From contig NC_056726.1 in assembly GCF_019279795.1 (NCBI RefSeq), positions 1,014,686,501-1,014,750,500 of the forward strand: 64,000 nt of DNA. Direction: 5' to 3'. This DNA is from Protopterus annectens. Taxonomy: Eukaryota; Chordata; Ceratodontiformes; Protopteridae. Shown in pieces: positions 33,525 through 45,104 of the stretch. Below the pieces are notes generated by a model. The model saw only the letters and a program-made list of their open reading frames with translations. It did not search any database and was not told where the DNA came from. Each line of letters starts with the position of its first letter. Position 1 is the stretch's first letter. The position numbers were made by a program, and so were the translations under genes.

Positions 33525-33800
33525 CAAATGAAGGCTGAGGAAATTGAACCATGTACTACATGAAGTCGTTCTTTAACAGTACATAGCCTTACTCATCTCT
33601 TTAAGTACTATACAAACTATTACAGCCCAGGCTATGTACTGACACTAGCAGACTGCAATTCTTAGGGAATAAAAACAGAGAAGAGTTAAATCTGGCATGG
33701 CAGTTACTGTGGAGGATTAAGGTTCTTGCTATCACATTTAAAGCCCAGGGTTTGACTCTGAACAAGTGACAATTAGAGTGTGCTGCCTAACTGTGCTATT
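33525..33800. mobile_element. CORE-SINE head fragments (minus, then plus)
   Basis: At 33525-33615 a minus-strand head fragment shares GGCTGAGGAAATTGAACC and ACAGTACATAGCCTTAC with the other CORE-SINE copies. At 33690-33800 a plus-strand copy shows GGCAGTTACTGTGGAGGATTA, then GGGTTTGACTCTGA. Both are diverged. Confidence 0.45.
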
Positions 33801-34739
33801 TCACACACATACACTTTCATGTTGCTCTGTGGCACCACTCCTGTGCACTTCATGACTGACCATTCTTCACTTAAGTCTGCTCTCGGCAAATCTCAGTATA
33901 TTTAAAACACTTGCTGTTTCAAGCTGAAATCTCCCATTGAGCATAATGTCAGCAAAACAATGTACATGCATGCTGGCAGTGAAATGTGTGGAGATTGTGC
34001 CCAAGTACATAGTTTTGAAATCAACAAGCAAGCATTTAAAGCCCCCCCCCCCAACTAGCAGGCACTAGGCAGTTGCCTAAGTTGCCTTGTGCTGGATCCA
34101 GTTCTACATGAACTTTTTGAATATGCTTGCAAAGATTTGTGGTCTATTTTCACTTGCATTTCTTTACTATATACCTCCTCCTGTCAATTCTCATATTTAT
34201 ACCCTATTATGAATGACCCTCTTTCTCTCTGAGTACATCTATTTTGTGCATCTATAGGTTTTCTTGGCTAAAAGGCAGCATCAGTTCTCTTGTAAGACTC
34301 TACAGGTTATATACCATTATAACTGTATTGCAACTAAAACAAAAGTGGCTTATTGACATAATGTTTTGACAATGTTGCATTTGTAATTTGTTAGTTTCTT
34401 AAGCATTTTAAAATGTTTTTTTCTGTTTATAGCAACATTTCATGGAATTTTTTTTGCTATAACAGCTTTCTTAAGGCAGTTATCTCAGACATATAAAGTA
34501 CAATCTTTGCAAGATACTGCCTAATTCACAGAACCCCCTCTAATACCTGCTTGTCTTCATATCAGGTTTCATTCTGTCTGATGATAGAATATTGCTCTTT
34601 TATTTCAGATCTAGCACACTTATTTCACTTTTGCCTTTATTTAACTCAAATTATGCTACTTAATCTAATTGGGCGAAGTATCAATCTCTTATGTTTTGTT
34701 TTTGTCTTATCTCACTCTAATAGATTGTCAGTACATTAA
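33801..34739. other. No gene recognised
   Basis: AT-rich DNA; a poly-C run at 34042-34051. No coding or RNA feature supported. Confidence 0.4.
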
Positions 34740-36470
34740 AATATCTAAGAATTGAGTTATGCAAGGATAATAATGAATTAGTCTCAAAAAAATACAGTAA
34801 TATCATTACTACAATTAAAATCTCTGTGGGAAAATGGAACAAAATAATAGTAACATTTGAAGATAGACTACAGTTAATAAAAATGGTTTTACTGCTCAAG
34901 ATCCTATATACAGCCTTGGCAATACAACTGTTACCAGAAAAGAATATACTTAAATAAATACATTCATGCCTAATAAAATGTTTATGGTTTCCCAAAAGAA
35001 ACAAAATAGCATTAATACATCATATCAGACCATGGAAACGGAGGATTAAACTTTCCTGACATAGAAACATATATAAAAGCATCAATATCTAAAACAATCT
35101 CAGATTGGATAAGTCCAAATTACTCTGCAAATTGGAAAGAATTACTAATTGTAATATAAATTAATGAATTTGATTTACAAAAAAAAAAATTCAAATAACA
35201 GATATAAACAATCTGCCATGGCACATATTATGCATTAATATGCAATATCACATAACTAAAGTCACTAAAACTTCTATGATTAACTATTACATTGACTCAT
35301 TTAGGAAAATTGTTAATGCAAATATAGACTTAAAAATCTGGTTTGATCTTTTAACATCATTTATAGTCACAAAGAACTTTCCACATAAAATATTTAGAGA
35401 AATTTGTAATTCCTGTGAACAGAAAGGATTTGTTTGTTGGCTCTAATGTATCAAAGAACTAAAAGTTTTAGATATGCAAGTAATACTAACAATATACAAA
35501 ATTCCACAACAGGACTGACTAACTTTAGAGAGTATTCTATCATACTCGCAAGATTTAAGTAGAATAGTTAATAATTTTTATTTAAAGAAATACCTACATT
35601 TACGAAATACATATATGAAATCCTATGTAATGACTTTGACATGGGAAACAGTATTTCAAAGTTTTACAAAATATTGATAAACTATAAAACAACACCCAAA
35701 GCCTCATACTGGAAACATATAACAACAGGACACTCAATACAGTTAACTGAAGATATTAAACCAAATATATTATTATCAATAAATATACATCCTTCACACA
35801 ATACTGGAAATTTTTTAACTGGAAATGCTTGCAGAGAGCATTCTTAACCCCAGACAGAATCAGCAACATTAATTCTTCCACTAAAGGAAGATGTTAGAGA
35901 TGTGAGCAAGTACTCAATGCAGATTGGAACCACATTTTCTTTGATTGTGTTAAAATTAAGCCATTTTGAAATGGTATTAATAACTTTTAACAAGCCTTAT
36001 TTAATTAATCATTTTATTTAACTCAGACTCTTGTATTATTAAATGTAAACAAAGGTTCTCAGTTGAATAGGTCAAACATGTATCTTGTAAGGACTATACT
36101 TGCAATTTCAAGGACGTGTATAACAAGAAGATGGAATACAAACACAATACCGACTTTGGAAGACTTCTACACCCTACTGAAGACCACAGCATTATTGGAA
36201 ATTAAAATTAAAGAACTAGGAATTTATCCAAAGCCATTTATCAACAACCCCTTGGGGAAAAGTCTTATCATTTATTGACACTATACAATAATTGATCAGA
36301 CACTCTGATAATGGATTGGACATACTTATACAGTAATTGTACATATTAGATTTGTTATAGTGTCAGGCTAATGTAAATAGTGTAAATAGTTAATTTAGAT
36401 AATATTTATATATATTAAGGAATTTATTCAATTATATTTGAAAATAAAAAAAAAATTGAAAAAAAAAATT
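34740..36470 (+). pseudogene. L1-clade LINE 3' half, heavily decayed
   Basis: Fragments in changing frames follow the C-terminal order of L1-type ORF2: EDRLQLIKMVLLLKILYTA (about 34858), FPDIETYIKASISKTISDWI (about 35053), LPWHILCINMQ (about 35215) and FLTPDRISNINSSTKG (about 35840). RCEQVLNADWNHIFFDCVKI (about 35898-35958) then keeps the Cys-His arrangement typical of the L1/Tx1 C-terminus. The end has AATAAA and A-rich runs (36440-36470). The catalytic RT box lies upstream and is not present. It is the only L1-type element in the window and looks old. Confidence 0.65.
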
Positions 36471-36954
36471 CAATTACGTGTGCAGCAGTTACTTTTAATA
36501 TATCTGATGCTGATGAAATAACTACTAAAACCCTGAAGAACTGATCCATTTCTAATGGCATACTACACACACACACAATGCTGGACATTCTTCATTTATC
36601 ATACCTGGTTAAATCCCTGGTTTGTAACTAGTACTGAAAAAAGTATAACGTTTATAGTTACTACAAATCATTTTTCCAGTATACGTAATGGACGATGCAA
36701 ATTGCAACCACTTATTCAGATCTTGTAGAATAATGCAAATATAAATGTTAACTTCTTTAACAATAGCACAATGTTTAACCATGTTGATGTCTGAAGCTGT
36801 TTCTTAATGATAGCTAAACTTTCCATGTACTTCCCCTCCTGCTGTGTTCCATTTCTGACTTCTACTTATATTTTCTCAGATATTGTTTGTATATGATATT
36901 CTCCTGGTAAACTTTCTAAACCTATAAATATGGCAGCATAGTATTAGTTAATTA

Positions 36955-37160
36955 ATTAATTCATGGTTAGTTGCTAGGCTTGCAATCCAGGGGACCATTG
37001 AGAAGCCTAGCCGAAATTCTCAGTTCTCCCTAAGCACTGGCTGATTTGGTTATTTCCTCAAGGTCATACAGCAGGCAAATGAGGACTAAGAAAATCAAAC
37101 CCAGTACCACAGGAACTACAGCTCACAGTCTTACCATCTGCAGCAACTGCCAGACATATA
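36955..37160 (-). mobile_element. CORE-SINE-like element, minus strand, best copy
   Basis: Plus-strand landmarks are GGTTAGTTGCTAGGCTTGC, GAGAAGCCTAGCCGAAATTC, CCTCAAGGTCATACAGCAGG (the reversed CORE motif known from MIR), AAATCAAACCCAGTACCAC (B-box side) and CTTACCATCTGCAGCAACTG (A-box side). Confidence 0.72.
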
Positions 37161-38035
37161 CAGTTAATTAATTTGCTGTTTAGATGTCCATGCTTAGGTG
37201 TAAATATTTTACTCTAAATAAATAAACAGATAAACAAATAAACACACATTTTACTCAAAATAAATAAATAGACAAACAAACAAATAAATAAGTGGAATGA
37301 ATAATAGTAAACACCAAATTTACTTAAAAGAACATTACTGATCTTAAGAGGAAAATGTACTAGTTAAGTGTCTTAAAAATGAATGTGCTAAAATAGTTGT
37401 AGGTTCTTCTGCTAGGTTGGTAGTAGACCCTCATGAAATGATGAAAACTAAGGAACCTCCTAGAAGAAAACTTTATCCCAAAAGCCAATTTTAGGCAGGG
37501 CACTATTGCAATGAGTACTTGTAGTTTCTCATGTTTATATGACTGTCAAACCAATTATTTGCTCATACATTCCTTGTTTCTAAGCAACACTAGCGTCTCA
37601 TAAGCAAAACACCTGAGTATATTTGGAAAATTAACTTTGCTAAGTAACATAATTTAAAAAAAGAACTCAAACTTTTTGTTTTTATATTCTTGTTAACAAT
37701 TTTGACCTGCTAGTCAGAATATGTTAGCAACATGCATACAACTCTATGTTAATTTCTGTCTTACAGTGAAGTTTTAGAAGTATGTTGAGGTAAAATATTA
37801 CACTCTGTACCCAGATTAAATTCAAAAGTTTTGCTATTATCATCATGTTGTCAGTAATGCAACATGTAGTATATATCAGCCTGGAATGAGATGGTTGACA
37901 ATGCCAGCTAGTTTGCTAGGGATGGCCTGCATCTGTTTCTCTCTGTCCTCACTGCTTCTCTATTTTGGCTAAGACTATTTCTTCACCCATGGTGCCTGTT
38001 TAGGCAAGGATGGCCTCCTCAAATTGCCTATATAG
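37161..38035. other. No gene recognised
   Basis: AT-rich, with an AAATAAATAGACAAACAAAC simple stretch near 37200-37300. No exon or repeat family recognised. Confidence 0.4.
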
Positions 38036-38400
38036 CCAACCACAATCAAAATCACATAAAAGTAGCACTGATTAATGCTAGAAGCCTTAACAAAATGTTA
38101 CATTCCTTACAGGCATTCTTTACCCTTGGAAATATTGATATATGCATAGTTACTGAAACAGTTTCAGAACAGTGAAAACACTCACACAATACAGTGATTT
38201 AATGACCGCCACTTCTTCAGATCCAATGCTGAACTGCAATCTGTAGCCAGTGGGGGCATATATGTGTTCTTAAGAAACCATTTTGCCTCCAGACTCATAA
38301 CGCAGGATAAAGACGCAGAGCTCCTTTGCATTCTTCTTATGACAAACAAAACTTAGTGCCACGATACCACTCTATGATAATGGCAGATCATTAGGCATAT
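38036..38400 (+). pseudogene. LINE apurinic-endonuclease fragment
   Basis: INARSLNKMLHSLQAFFTLG then IDICIVTET matches the start of a CR1/jockey-type endonuclease (N-A-R-S-L..E-T). GGIYVFLRNHFASRLI in the next frame matches the following GGV-like segment. It lies on the plus strand right beside the minus-strand 3' end of CR1 copy 3, so it is a separate fragment. Confidence 0.65.
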
Positions 38401-38440
38401 CATAAAACCAAAACCAAAGACTATTCTCTTGAGTTCATAC

Positions 38441-40055
38441 ATTCATAGGTTCATAGGATTGTACTAGGCTAACGACCCTGGAGCCTATATAAGCCTTGCG
38501 CAAGAAGATTCCCTGGCATCATACCGCCCAAAGTTAGTTCCCAGTGCCCCTGTCAAGCAAGGCCACTGAAGTGATCCCTGGTATGAACTTCCTACTGCCC
38601 ATCCACTCATCAAGATTTCTGTTAAAGAGGGCCAGTGAAGTGCTCTGATTGAAGTGAATGGGAATTTTTTTCTAGAGTATGGGAAGTCCCTGGGTTAGGA
38701 ACCTGTCCCACCAGCATGTTCTTTTTATTGTGGTAATGAGGTTAAGGTCCCTGGAGCATGTGGCATGGAGGATTGGGATTTCTTTAGGTGTAGCACATCT
38801 AGCAGCACTGGGTCAGACATGGCTTTGTAGGTCAAGCAGAGATCATCTCTAAGTAGGTGATAAGAGACAGAGTATAGCTGGAGTTTTTTTGAGTCTGTCC
38901 ATATAGGGCATGTGTCTAAGGTCTAAGATCCTATTAGTGAAGTATTTCTGTGGCCTTTCCAGTTGTTGTAGGTGTCTAGTGAGGTACATACCAAATGGGG
39001 CATTGTATTCTATAATAGGTCTAATGAGGGATGAGTAGAGAGGGATTATGACCTCTTTCTTCCTGGATGAGAAACCTTTTGTAATGAGATGTGCCACATA
39101 GAAGGACTTTCTGACTACAGTGGCAATGTGGTTATCAAAGGAGAGGTTGCTGTCAACCTGTGTCCCCAGATCTCTTATCACACCTTCGGTGTTTAGTGGA
39201 CTACCGCCTATGTGGTAGCTCATGGTGACCGAATTTTTCCCAAAGGGAATGACAATGCCCTTTTTTTCATTGAGCTTAAGGCCGTGGGTCTGGCACCAGT
39301 CATTGGCATCAGTGAGGCCTTTTTGTAGAATGTCTACATCAGTTGCAGAATCAATAATAGCTCCTAGTTTGCAATCGTCTGCAAACTTGGTCAGCCAGAG
39401 TCTTTTTGTGTTGGCTTGAACTTCAGAAAAGTAGATGCCAAACAGGAGAGGACCTAGGACCAATCCTTGTGGGACTCCACTTGTTACTGGTCGGTAGTCA
39501 AATTTGGAGTCCACTACTGTTACAGTGTGGGTTCTATCAGTGAGCCAGTTGGCAACCCATCTTATTACATAGGGGTTTATGCCTAGTTTAGTGAGTCTGT
39601 CTATGATTCCTGAGTGAGGGATGGTGTTGAAGGCCTTGGCAAGATCTAGGTAGGCTTGCCGTCATCTAGGTACCTTGCCCTCATCCACAGCTCTGGTGAC
39701 AGACTCGAAGAAGTCTATCAGGTTGAGCAGGCAGGATCTACCTTTCAGAAACCCAAACTGTGTGGGGTCCAGAGTTTGGAGATTCCCTATGTCCTTATTT
39801 ATAAGGTCCATGATGATGCACTCCATAGCCTTACATATCAGACTTGTCATGCTAATGGGGCGGTAGTTCCCAGGGTCTGTAGTCACTCCCCTTTTGTGAA
39901 GTGGGATGACCATAGCAATGTGCCATTTGGGAGGAACAAAGTATGAAATGAGACTGTGATTGAACAGGGTACTCAGGTGTGGTGCCAGTTCACTTTGTAA
40001 TTCATGTAGAACAAAGGCAGGGATATTATCAGGTCCCATGAAAGCTGTATTCTAA
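38441..40055 (-). pseudogene. CR1-like LINE copy 3, RT and C-terminus
   Basis: From 40055 down: MGPDNIPAFVLHELQ, NYRPISMTSLICKAME, FGFLKGRSCLLNLIDFFESV, then a frameshift at 39655-39675. A ~20-bp segment with CTAGGTA..CTTGCC is imperfectly duplicated there. The frame resumes with SGVPQGLVLGPLLFGIYFSE, the catalytic FADD (39375-39386), DLGTQVDSNLSFDNHI and MYLTRHLQQLERPQKYF. The 3' end has octamers near 38441-38457. Apart from the duplication, the RT is close to intact. Confidence 0.87.
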
Positions 40056-40120
40056 ACCTGTCAGCCAATATGTTGGCAAGATCAGTTGGTTTTGTATATG
40101 TATTGCCATTGTACTGTAAC

Positions 40121-40325
40121 TCATAGGTTCATAGGTAGGTACTAGGCTATTGGCCCTAGGGCCTATATAAGCCTAGCCAAAAAATGTACCCTGGCTTTCG
40201 CCACCCAAGAAAATGATTTTCCTGTGCCCCTGTCAAGCAGAGCCACAGAAGTGATCCCTGGGGTGAATTTCCTATTTCCCATCCAATCGTCAAGATTTTT
40301 CTTGAAGAGTGCTAATGAAAAAAGA
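40121..40325 (-). mobile_element. CR1-like LINE 3' fragment
   Basis: Starts with octamers (TCATAGGT) and TAGGTACTAGGCTATTGGCCC, and encodes the final FKKNLDDWMGNRKFTPGIT segment. Truncated after about 200 bp. It lies head to tail beside CR1 copy 3. Confidence 0.85.
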
Positions 40326-40519
40326 ACTAAAAATCTACCTTGCCAAATCCCCTTCATGCACCTGCCATCACCCCACCTAACCTTTGGTGAAATACTTCAA
40401 AAATATTTCCCCTCCTTACTTTCTGTATACTTACTAATCCTGTGAAGCCTTAACAACCTCTTCTCTTCCTCCTTTCCCCGATCATCACGACTCTTCTTCC
40501 TCCTTATTAATTCTTCCCA

Positions 40520-43500
40520 GTCTTTTCTAACTTTACCACTCCCCCTTCTACCTCTTATACTCCTGCTAACCCCTTTTCTAATTTTACCACTCCCCCTTCT
40601 ACCTCTTATACTCCTGCTAACCCCTTTTCTAACTTTACCACTCCCCCTTCTACCTCTTATACTCCTGCTAACCCCTTTTCTAACTTTACCACTCCCCCTT
40701 CTACCTCTTATACTCCTGCTAACCCCTTTTCTAACTTTACCACTCCCCCTTCTACTTCTTATACTCCTGCTAACCCCTTTTCTAACTTTACCACTTCCTC
40801 TTCTACCTCTTATACTCCTGCTAACCCCTTTTCTAACTTTACCACTCCCCTTCTACCTCTTATACTCCTGCTAACCCCTTTTCTAACTTACCACTCCCCT
40901 TCTACCTCTTATCCTCCTGCTAACCCCTTTGCTAACTTTACCACTCCCCTTCTACCTGTTATACTCCTGCTAACCCCTTTTCTAACTTACTCTCTCCTTC
41001 TACCTCTTATACTCCTGCTAACCCTTTTCTAACTTTACCACTCCCCTTCTACCTCTTATACTCCTGCTAACCCCTTTTCTAACTTTACCACTCCCCCTTC
41101 TACCTCTTATACTCCTGCTAACCCATTTTCTAACTTTACCACTCCCCTTCTACCTCTTAAACTCCTGCTAACCCCTTTTCTAACTTTACCACTCCCCCTT
41201 CTACCTCTTATACTCCTGCTAACCCCTTTTCTAACTTTACCACTCCCCCTTCTACCTCTTATACTACTGCTAACCTCTTTTCTAACTTTACCACTCCCCC
41301 TTCTACCTCTTATACTTCTGATAACCCCTTTTCTAACTTTACCACTCCCCCTTCTACCTCTTATACTCCTGCTAACCCCTTTTCTAACTTTACCAGTCCC
41401 CCTTCTACCTCTTATACTCCTCCGAACCCCTTTTCTAACTTTAGCGCGCCCCCTGCTACCTCTTAGACTCCTGCTAACCCCTTTTCTAACTTTGCCACTC
41501 CCCTTTCTACCTCTTATACTCCTGCTAACCCATTTTCTAACTTTACCACTCCCCCTTCTACTTCTTATACTCCTGCTAACCCCTTTTCTAACTTTACCAC
41601 TCCCCCTTCTACCTCTTATACTCCTGCTAACCCCTTTTCTAACTTTACCACTCCCCCTTCTACCTCTTATACTCCTGCTAACCCCTTTTCTAACTTACCA
41701 CTCCCCCTTCTACCTCTTTACTCCTGCTAACCCCTTTTCTAACTTTACCACTCCCCTTCTACCTCTTATACTCCTGCTAACCCTTTTCTAACTTTACCAC
41801 TCCCCTTCTACCTCTTATCCTCCTGCTAACCTCTTTTCTAACTTTACCACTCCCCCTTCTACCTCTTATACTCCTGCTAACCCCTTTTCTAACTTTACCA
41901 CTCCCCCTTCTATCTCTTATACTCCTGCTAACCCCTTTTCTAACTTTACTACTCCCCCTGCTACCTCTTATCCTCCTGCTAACCCCTTTTCTAACTTTAC
42001 CACTCCCCCTTCTACCTCTTATCCTCCTGCTAACCCCTTTTCTAACTTTACCACTCTCCCTTCTACCTCTCATACTCCTGCTAACTCCTTTTCTAACTTT
42101 ACCACTACCCCTTCTACCTTTTATATTCCTGCTAATCCCTTTTCTAACTTTACCACTCACCCTTCTACCTCTTATACTCCTGCTAAACCCTTTTCTAACT
42201 TTACCACTCCCCCTTCTACCTCTTATACTCCTGCTAACCCCTTTTTAAACTTTACCACTCCCCCTTCTACCTCTTATACTCCTGCTAACCCCTTTTCTAA
42301 CTTACCACTCCCCCTTCTACCTCTTATCCTCCTGCTAACCCCTTTTCTAACTTTACCACTCCCCCTTCTACCTCTTATACTCCTGCTAACCCCTTTTCTA
42401 ACTTTACCACTCCCCCTTCTACCTCTTATACTCCTGCTAACCCCTTTTCTAACTTTACCACTCCCCCTTCTACCTCTTATACTCCTGCTAACCCCTTTTC
42501 TAACTTTACCACTCCCCCTTCTACCTCTTATCCTCCTGCTAACCCCTTTTCTAACTTTACCACTCCCCCTTCTACCTCTTATACTCCTGCTAACCCCTTT
42601 TCTAACTTTACCACTCCCCCTTCTATCTCTTATACTCCTGCTAACCCCTTTTCTAACTTTACTACTCCCCCTGCTACCTCTTATCCTGCTGCTAACCCCT
42701 TTTCAAACTTTACCACTCCCCCTTCTACCTCTTATCCTCCTGCTAACCCCTTTTCTAACTTTACCACTCCCCCTTCTACCTCTTATACTCCTGCTAACCC
42801 CTTTTCTAACTTTACCACTCCCCTTCTACCTCTTATACTCCTGCTAACCCCTTTTCTAACTTTACCACTCCCCTTCTACCTCTTATACTCCTGCTAACCC
42901 CTTTTCTAACTTTACCACTCCCCCTTCTACCTCTTATACTCCTGCTAATCCCTTTTCTAACTTTACCACTCCCCCTTCTACCTCTTATCCTCCTGCTAAC
43001 CCCTTTTCTAACTTTACCACTCCCCCTTCTACCTCTTATACTCCTGCTAACCCCTTTTCTAACTTTACCACTCCCCCTTCTATCTCTTATACTCCTGCTA
43101 ACCCCTTTTCTAACTTTACTACTCCCCCTGCTACCTCTTATCCTGCTGCTAACCCCTTTTCAAACTTTACCACTCCCCCTTCTACCTCTTATCCTCCTGC
43201 TAACCCCTTTTCTAACTTTACCACTCCCCCTTCTACCTCTTATACTCCTGCTAACCCCTTTTCTAACTTTACCACTCCCCCTTCTACCTCTTATACTCCT
43301 GCTAACCCCTTTTCTAACTTTACCACTCCCCCTTCTACCTCTTATTCTCCTGCTAACCCCTTTTCTAATGTTACCACTCCCCCTTCTACCTCTTATACTC
43401 CTGCTAACCCCTTTTCTAACTTTACCACTCCCCCTTCTACCTCTTGTACTCCTGCTAACCCCTTTTCTAACTTTACCACTCCCCCTTCTACCACTTATAC

Positions 43501-43680
43501 TCCTGATAACCCCTTTTCTAACTTACCACTCCCCCTTCTACCTCTTATACTCCTGCTAACCCCTTTTCTAACTTTACCACTCCCCCTTCTACCTCTTATA
43601 CTCCTGCTAACCCCTTTTCTAACTTTACCACTCCCCCTTCTACCTCTTATACTCCTGCTAACCCCTTTTTCTACTTCTTT
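40520..43680. repeat. 51-bp minisatellite, about 62 units
   Basis: Tandem CTCCTGCTAACCCCTTTTCT / AACTTTACCACTCCCCCTTC / TACCTCTTATA units of 51 bp with occasional indels and substitutions. Strong pyrimidine bias on the plus strand. Because 51 is divisible by three, frames stay open on both strands (a Leu/Pro-rich 17-residue repeat, or a Gly/Arg/Lys-rich one). Units with shared variants (such as TATCCTGCTGC near 42680 and 43140) show block duplication inside the array. No flanking start, splice or domain evidence makes it a gene. Confidence 0.92.
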
Positions 43681-44262
43681 TGTACTTCCTTTCCAATATC
43701 TTACATCCCCTTTCTTTACACACCAGTTGCAATGCCTTCATCTCATAGAATTATCTTCCTCAAATATTATCCCTCTAGCAATCTCCTTTATTATTTGATC
43801 TCGTATTCACATTTTTTATTTTCATACAGATATACGTTTTTGACTTTAATCAAATTGTCCTTGTTAGTATAGCTGCATTTTAATTGACTTCCTGCTCCAT
43901 CATGTATTTTTGATTTGTAATGTTAGTACAGCTGCATTTTAATTTCGCTTCCTACTACATCGTATATTAATATTAAATATTTGTAGGAGCCTGTCTCCTA
44001 CATTGTTTTTCATCAGTCAATTTTTTTTCTTAGTATCGTACATCTTTTATATTCATGTTTCACTTCTTATCATGTAATATGCATTTTTTTCATGTATAGT
44101 ATGTCTTTATATTGTACTTTTATCATGTATGTTTATCTTGTACTTTTTGCATTGTATTTTTGGAGCTTTTCTCACCGGTCTCCACTGAAAATGGGCCCTT
44201 GGTCCCAGTTGGACTAACCTGGTCAACAAAAGACAAACAAACAAACAAATAAATAAATATAT
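43681..44262 (+). mobile_element. L2/Rex1-like LINE 3' end, plus strand
   Basis: GGAGCTTTTCTCACCGGTCT then CCACTGAAAATGGGCCC (44162-44195), and an AAAC/AAAT tail (44227-44260), correspond to the 3' motif of the LINE tails at 2322, 5221 and 31023. The upstream 480 bp are unassigned T-rich sequence that may be its 3' UTR. Confidence 0.6.
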
Positions 44263-44619
44263 AATGAGAGAGAGATAGAGACCTATTCAGTGGGACTCCC
44301 CAACAAAAACACTTCTTTTTTGGGATGTACTTTTATTATGAATATCAAAATTCAGTGTTTGTGTCAGCTACTGAATTTTAATGTTAATTTGATTTGATGA
44401 TTCAGTGTTGATCATCATTTCTCTCTATATATCTATATGTATACTATTTCTATATCTATAGTTATATCTCTCTCTCTCTAAAATTTGAAAAGTTGGTAAA
44501 TATGGGACATATACTTGTAAATGTTAATTGAGCGAACTGCAGTGATTAAAATGTTATTCTACACACTTAAATTCCAAGAGATTCAATATGCAGTAAAAGC
44601 CATCATGTTTAGATAACAT

Positions 44620-44945
44620 CAATGGTGTGTTATTAATTAAGACCCCTGGTATGAAGAAGAAAATGAAATATCAAACAAAGGGTGTGGAAAATAATGTCAT
44701 GGTGGTCATCAGAAATGCCAGAACACTGGGACAGAAAATGTCTGAGCTAGAAGAAGTTACAGCATTAAATGAGAGTAATGCGGGCAGGATAGCACAAACA
44801 TGGCACATGCTAAGAGGGGATGGGAAGTAGTGATAGGAGAGTCTGGGTTATTTGGGAATGACAGAATAGGCCGGGATGGACAATGGGTGGCAGTATTCCT
44901 AATAGAAGGACTGGAAAGGGAAATGGTAGAAGATGAGGTGCTATA
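44620..44945 (+). pseudogene. LINE endonuclease N-terminal fragment
   Basis: VVIRNARTLGQKMSELEEV then AGRIAQTWHMLRGDG corresponds to the N-A-R-S-L..ETW start of a jockey-superfamily endonuclease. NDRIGRDGQWVAVFLIEGLE in another frame fits the R-x-R-GGV strand. It stops before the catalytic RT region, and the 39-bp minisatellite begins 160 bp later. Confidence 0.55.
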
Positions 44946-45104
44946 GCAAAGAGTAAACAAGAGAGCAAAGGTTTGAGAGCAGGACAATGACTGTTAGGAA
45001 TAAAACTGGTTAAGCAAAGGGAGAAAACAAGGAATGCTGGGATAAAGAAAATGAACTAATTGTGGATTAGAGGTTTGTAAGGAGGAAGAAGAAACTGGGA
45101 AAGC

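Noticed and set aside
38036..40055. Twin-priming inversion joining the endonuclease fragment to CR1 copy 3
   Set aside because: The plus-strand endonuclease piece lies beside the 3' end of the minus-strand copy, not beside its 5' end, so it is a separate fragment.
41492..42160. Leu/Pro-rich and Gly/Arg/Lys-rich repeat proteins
   Set aside because: Same effect in the 51-bp minisatellite; frames break at each indel.
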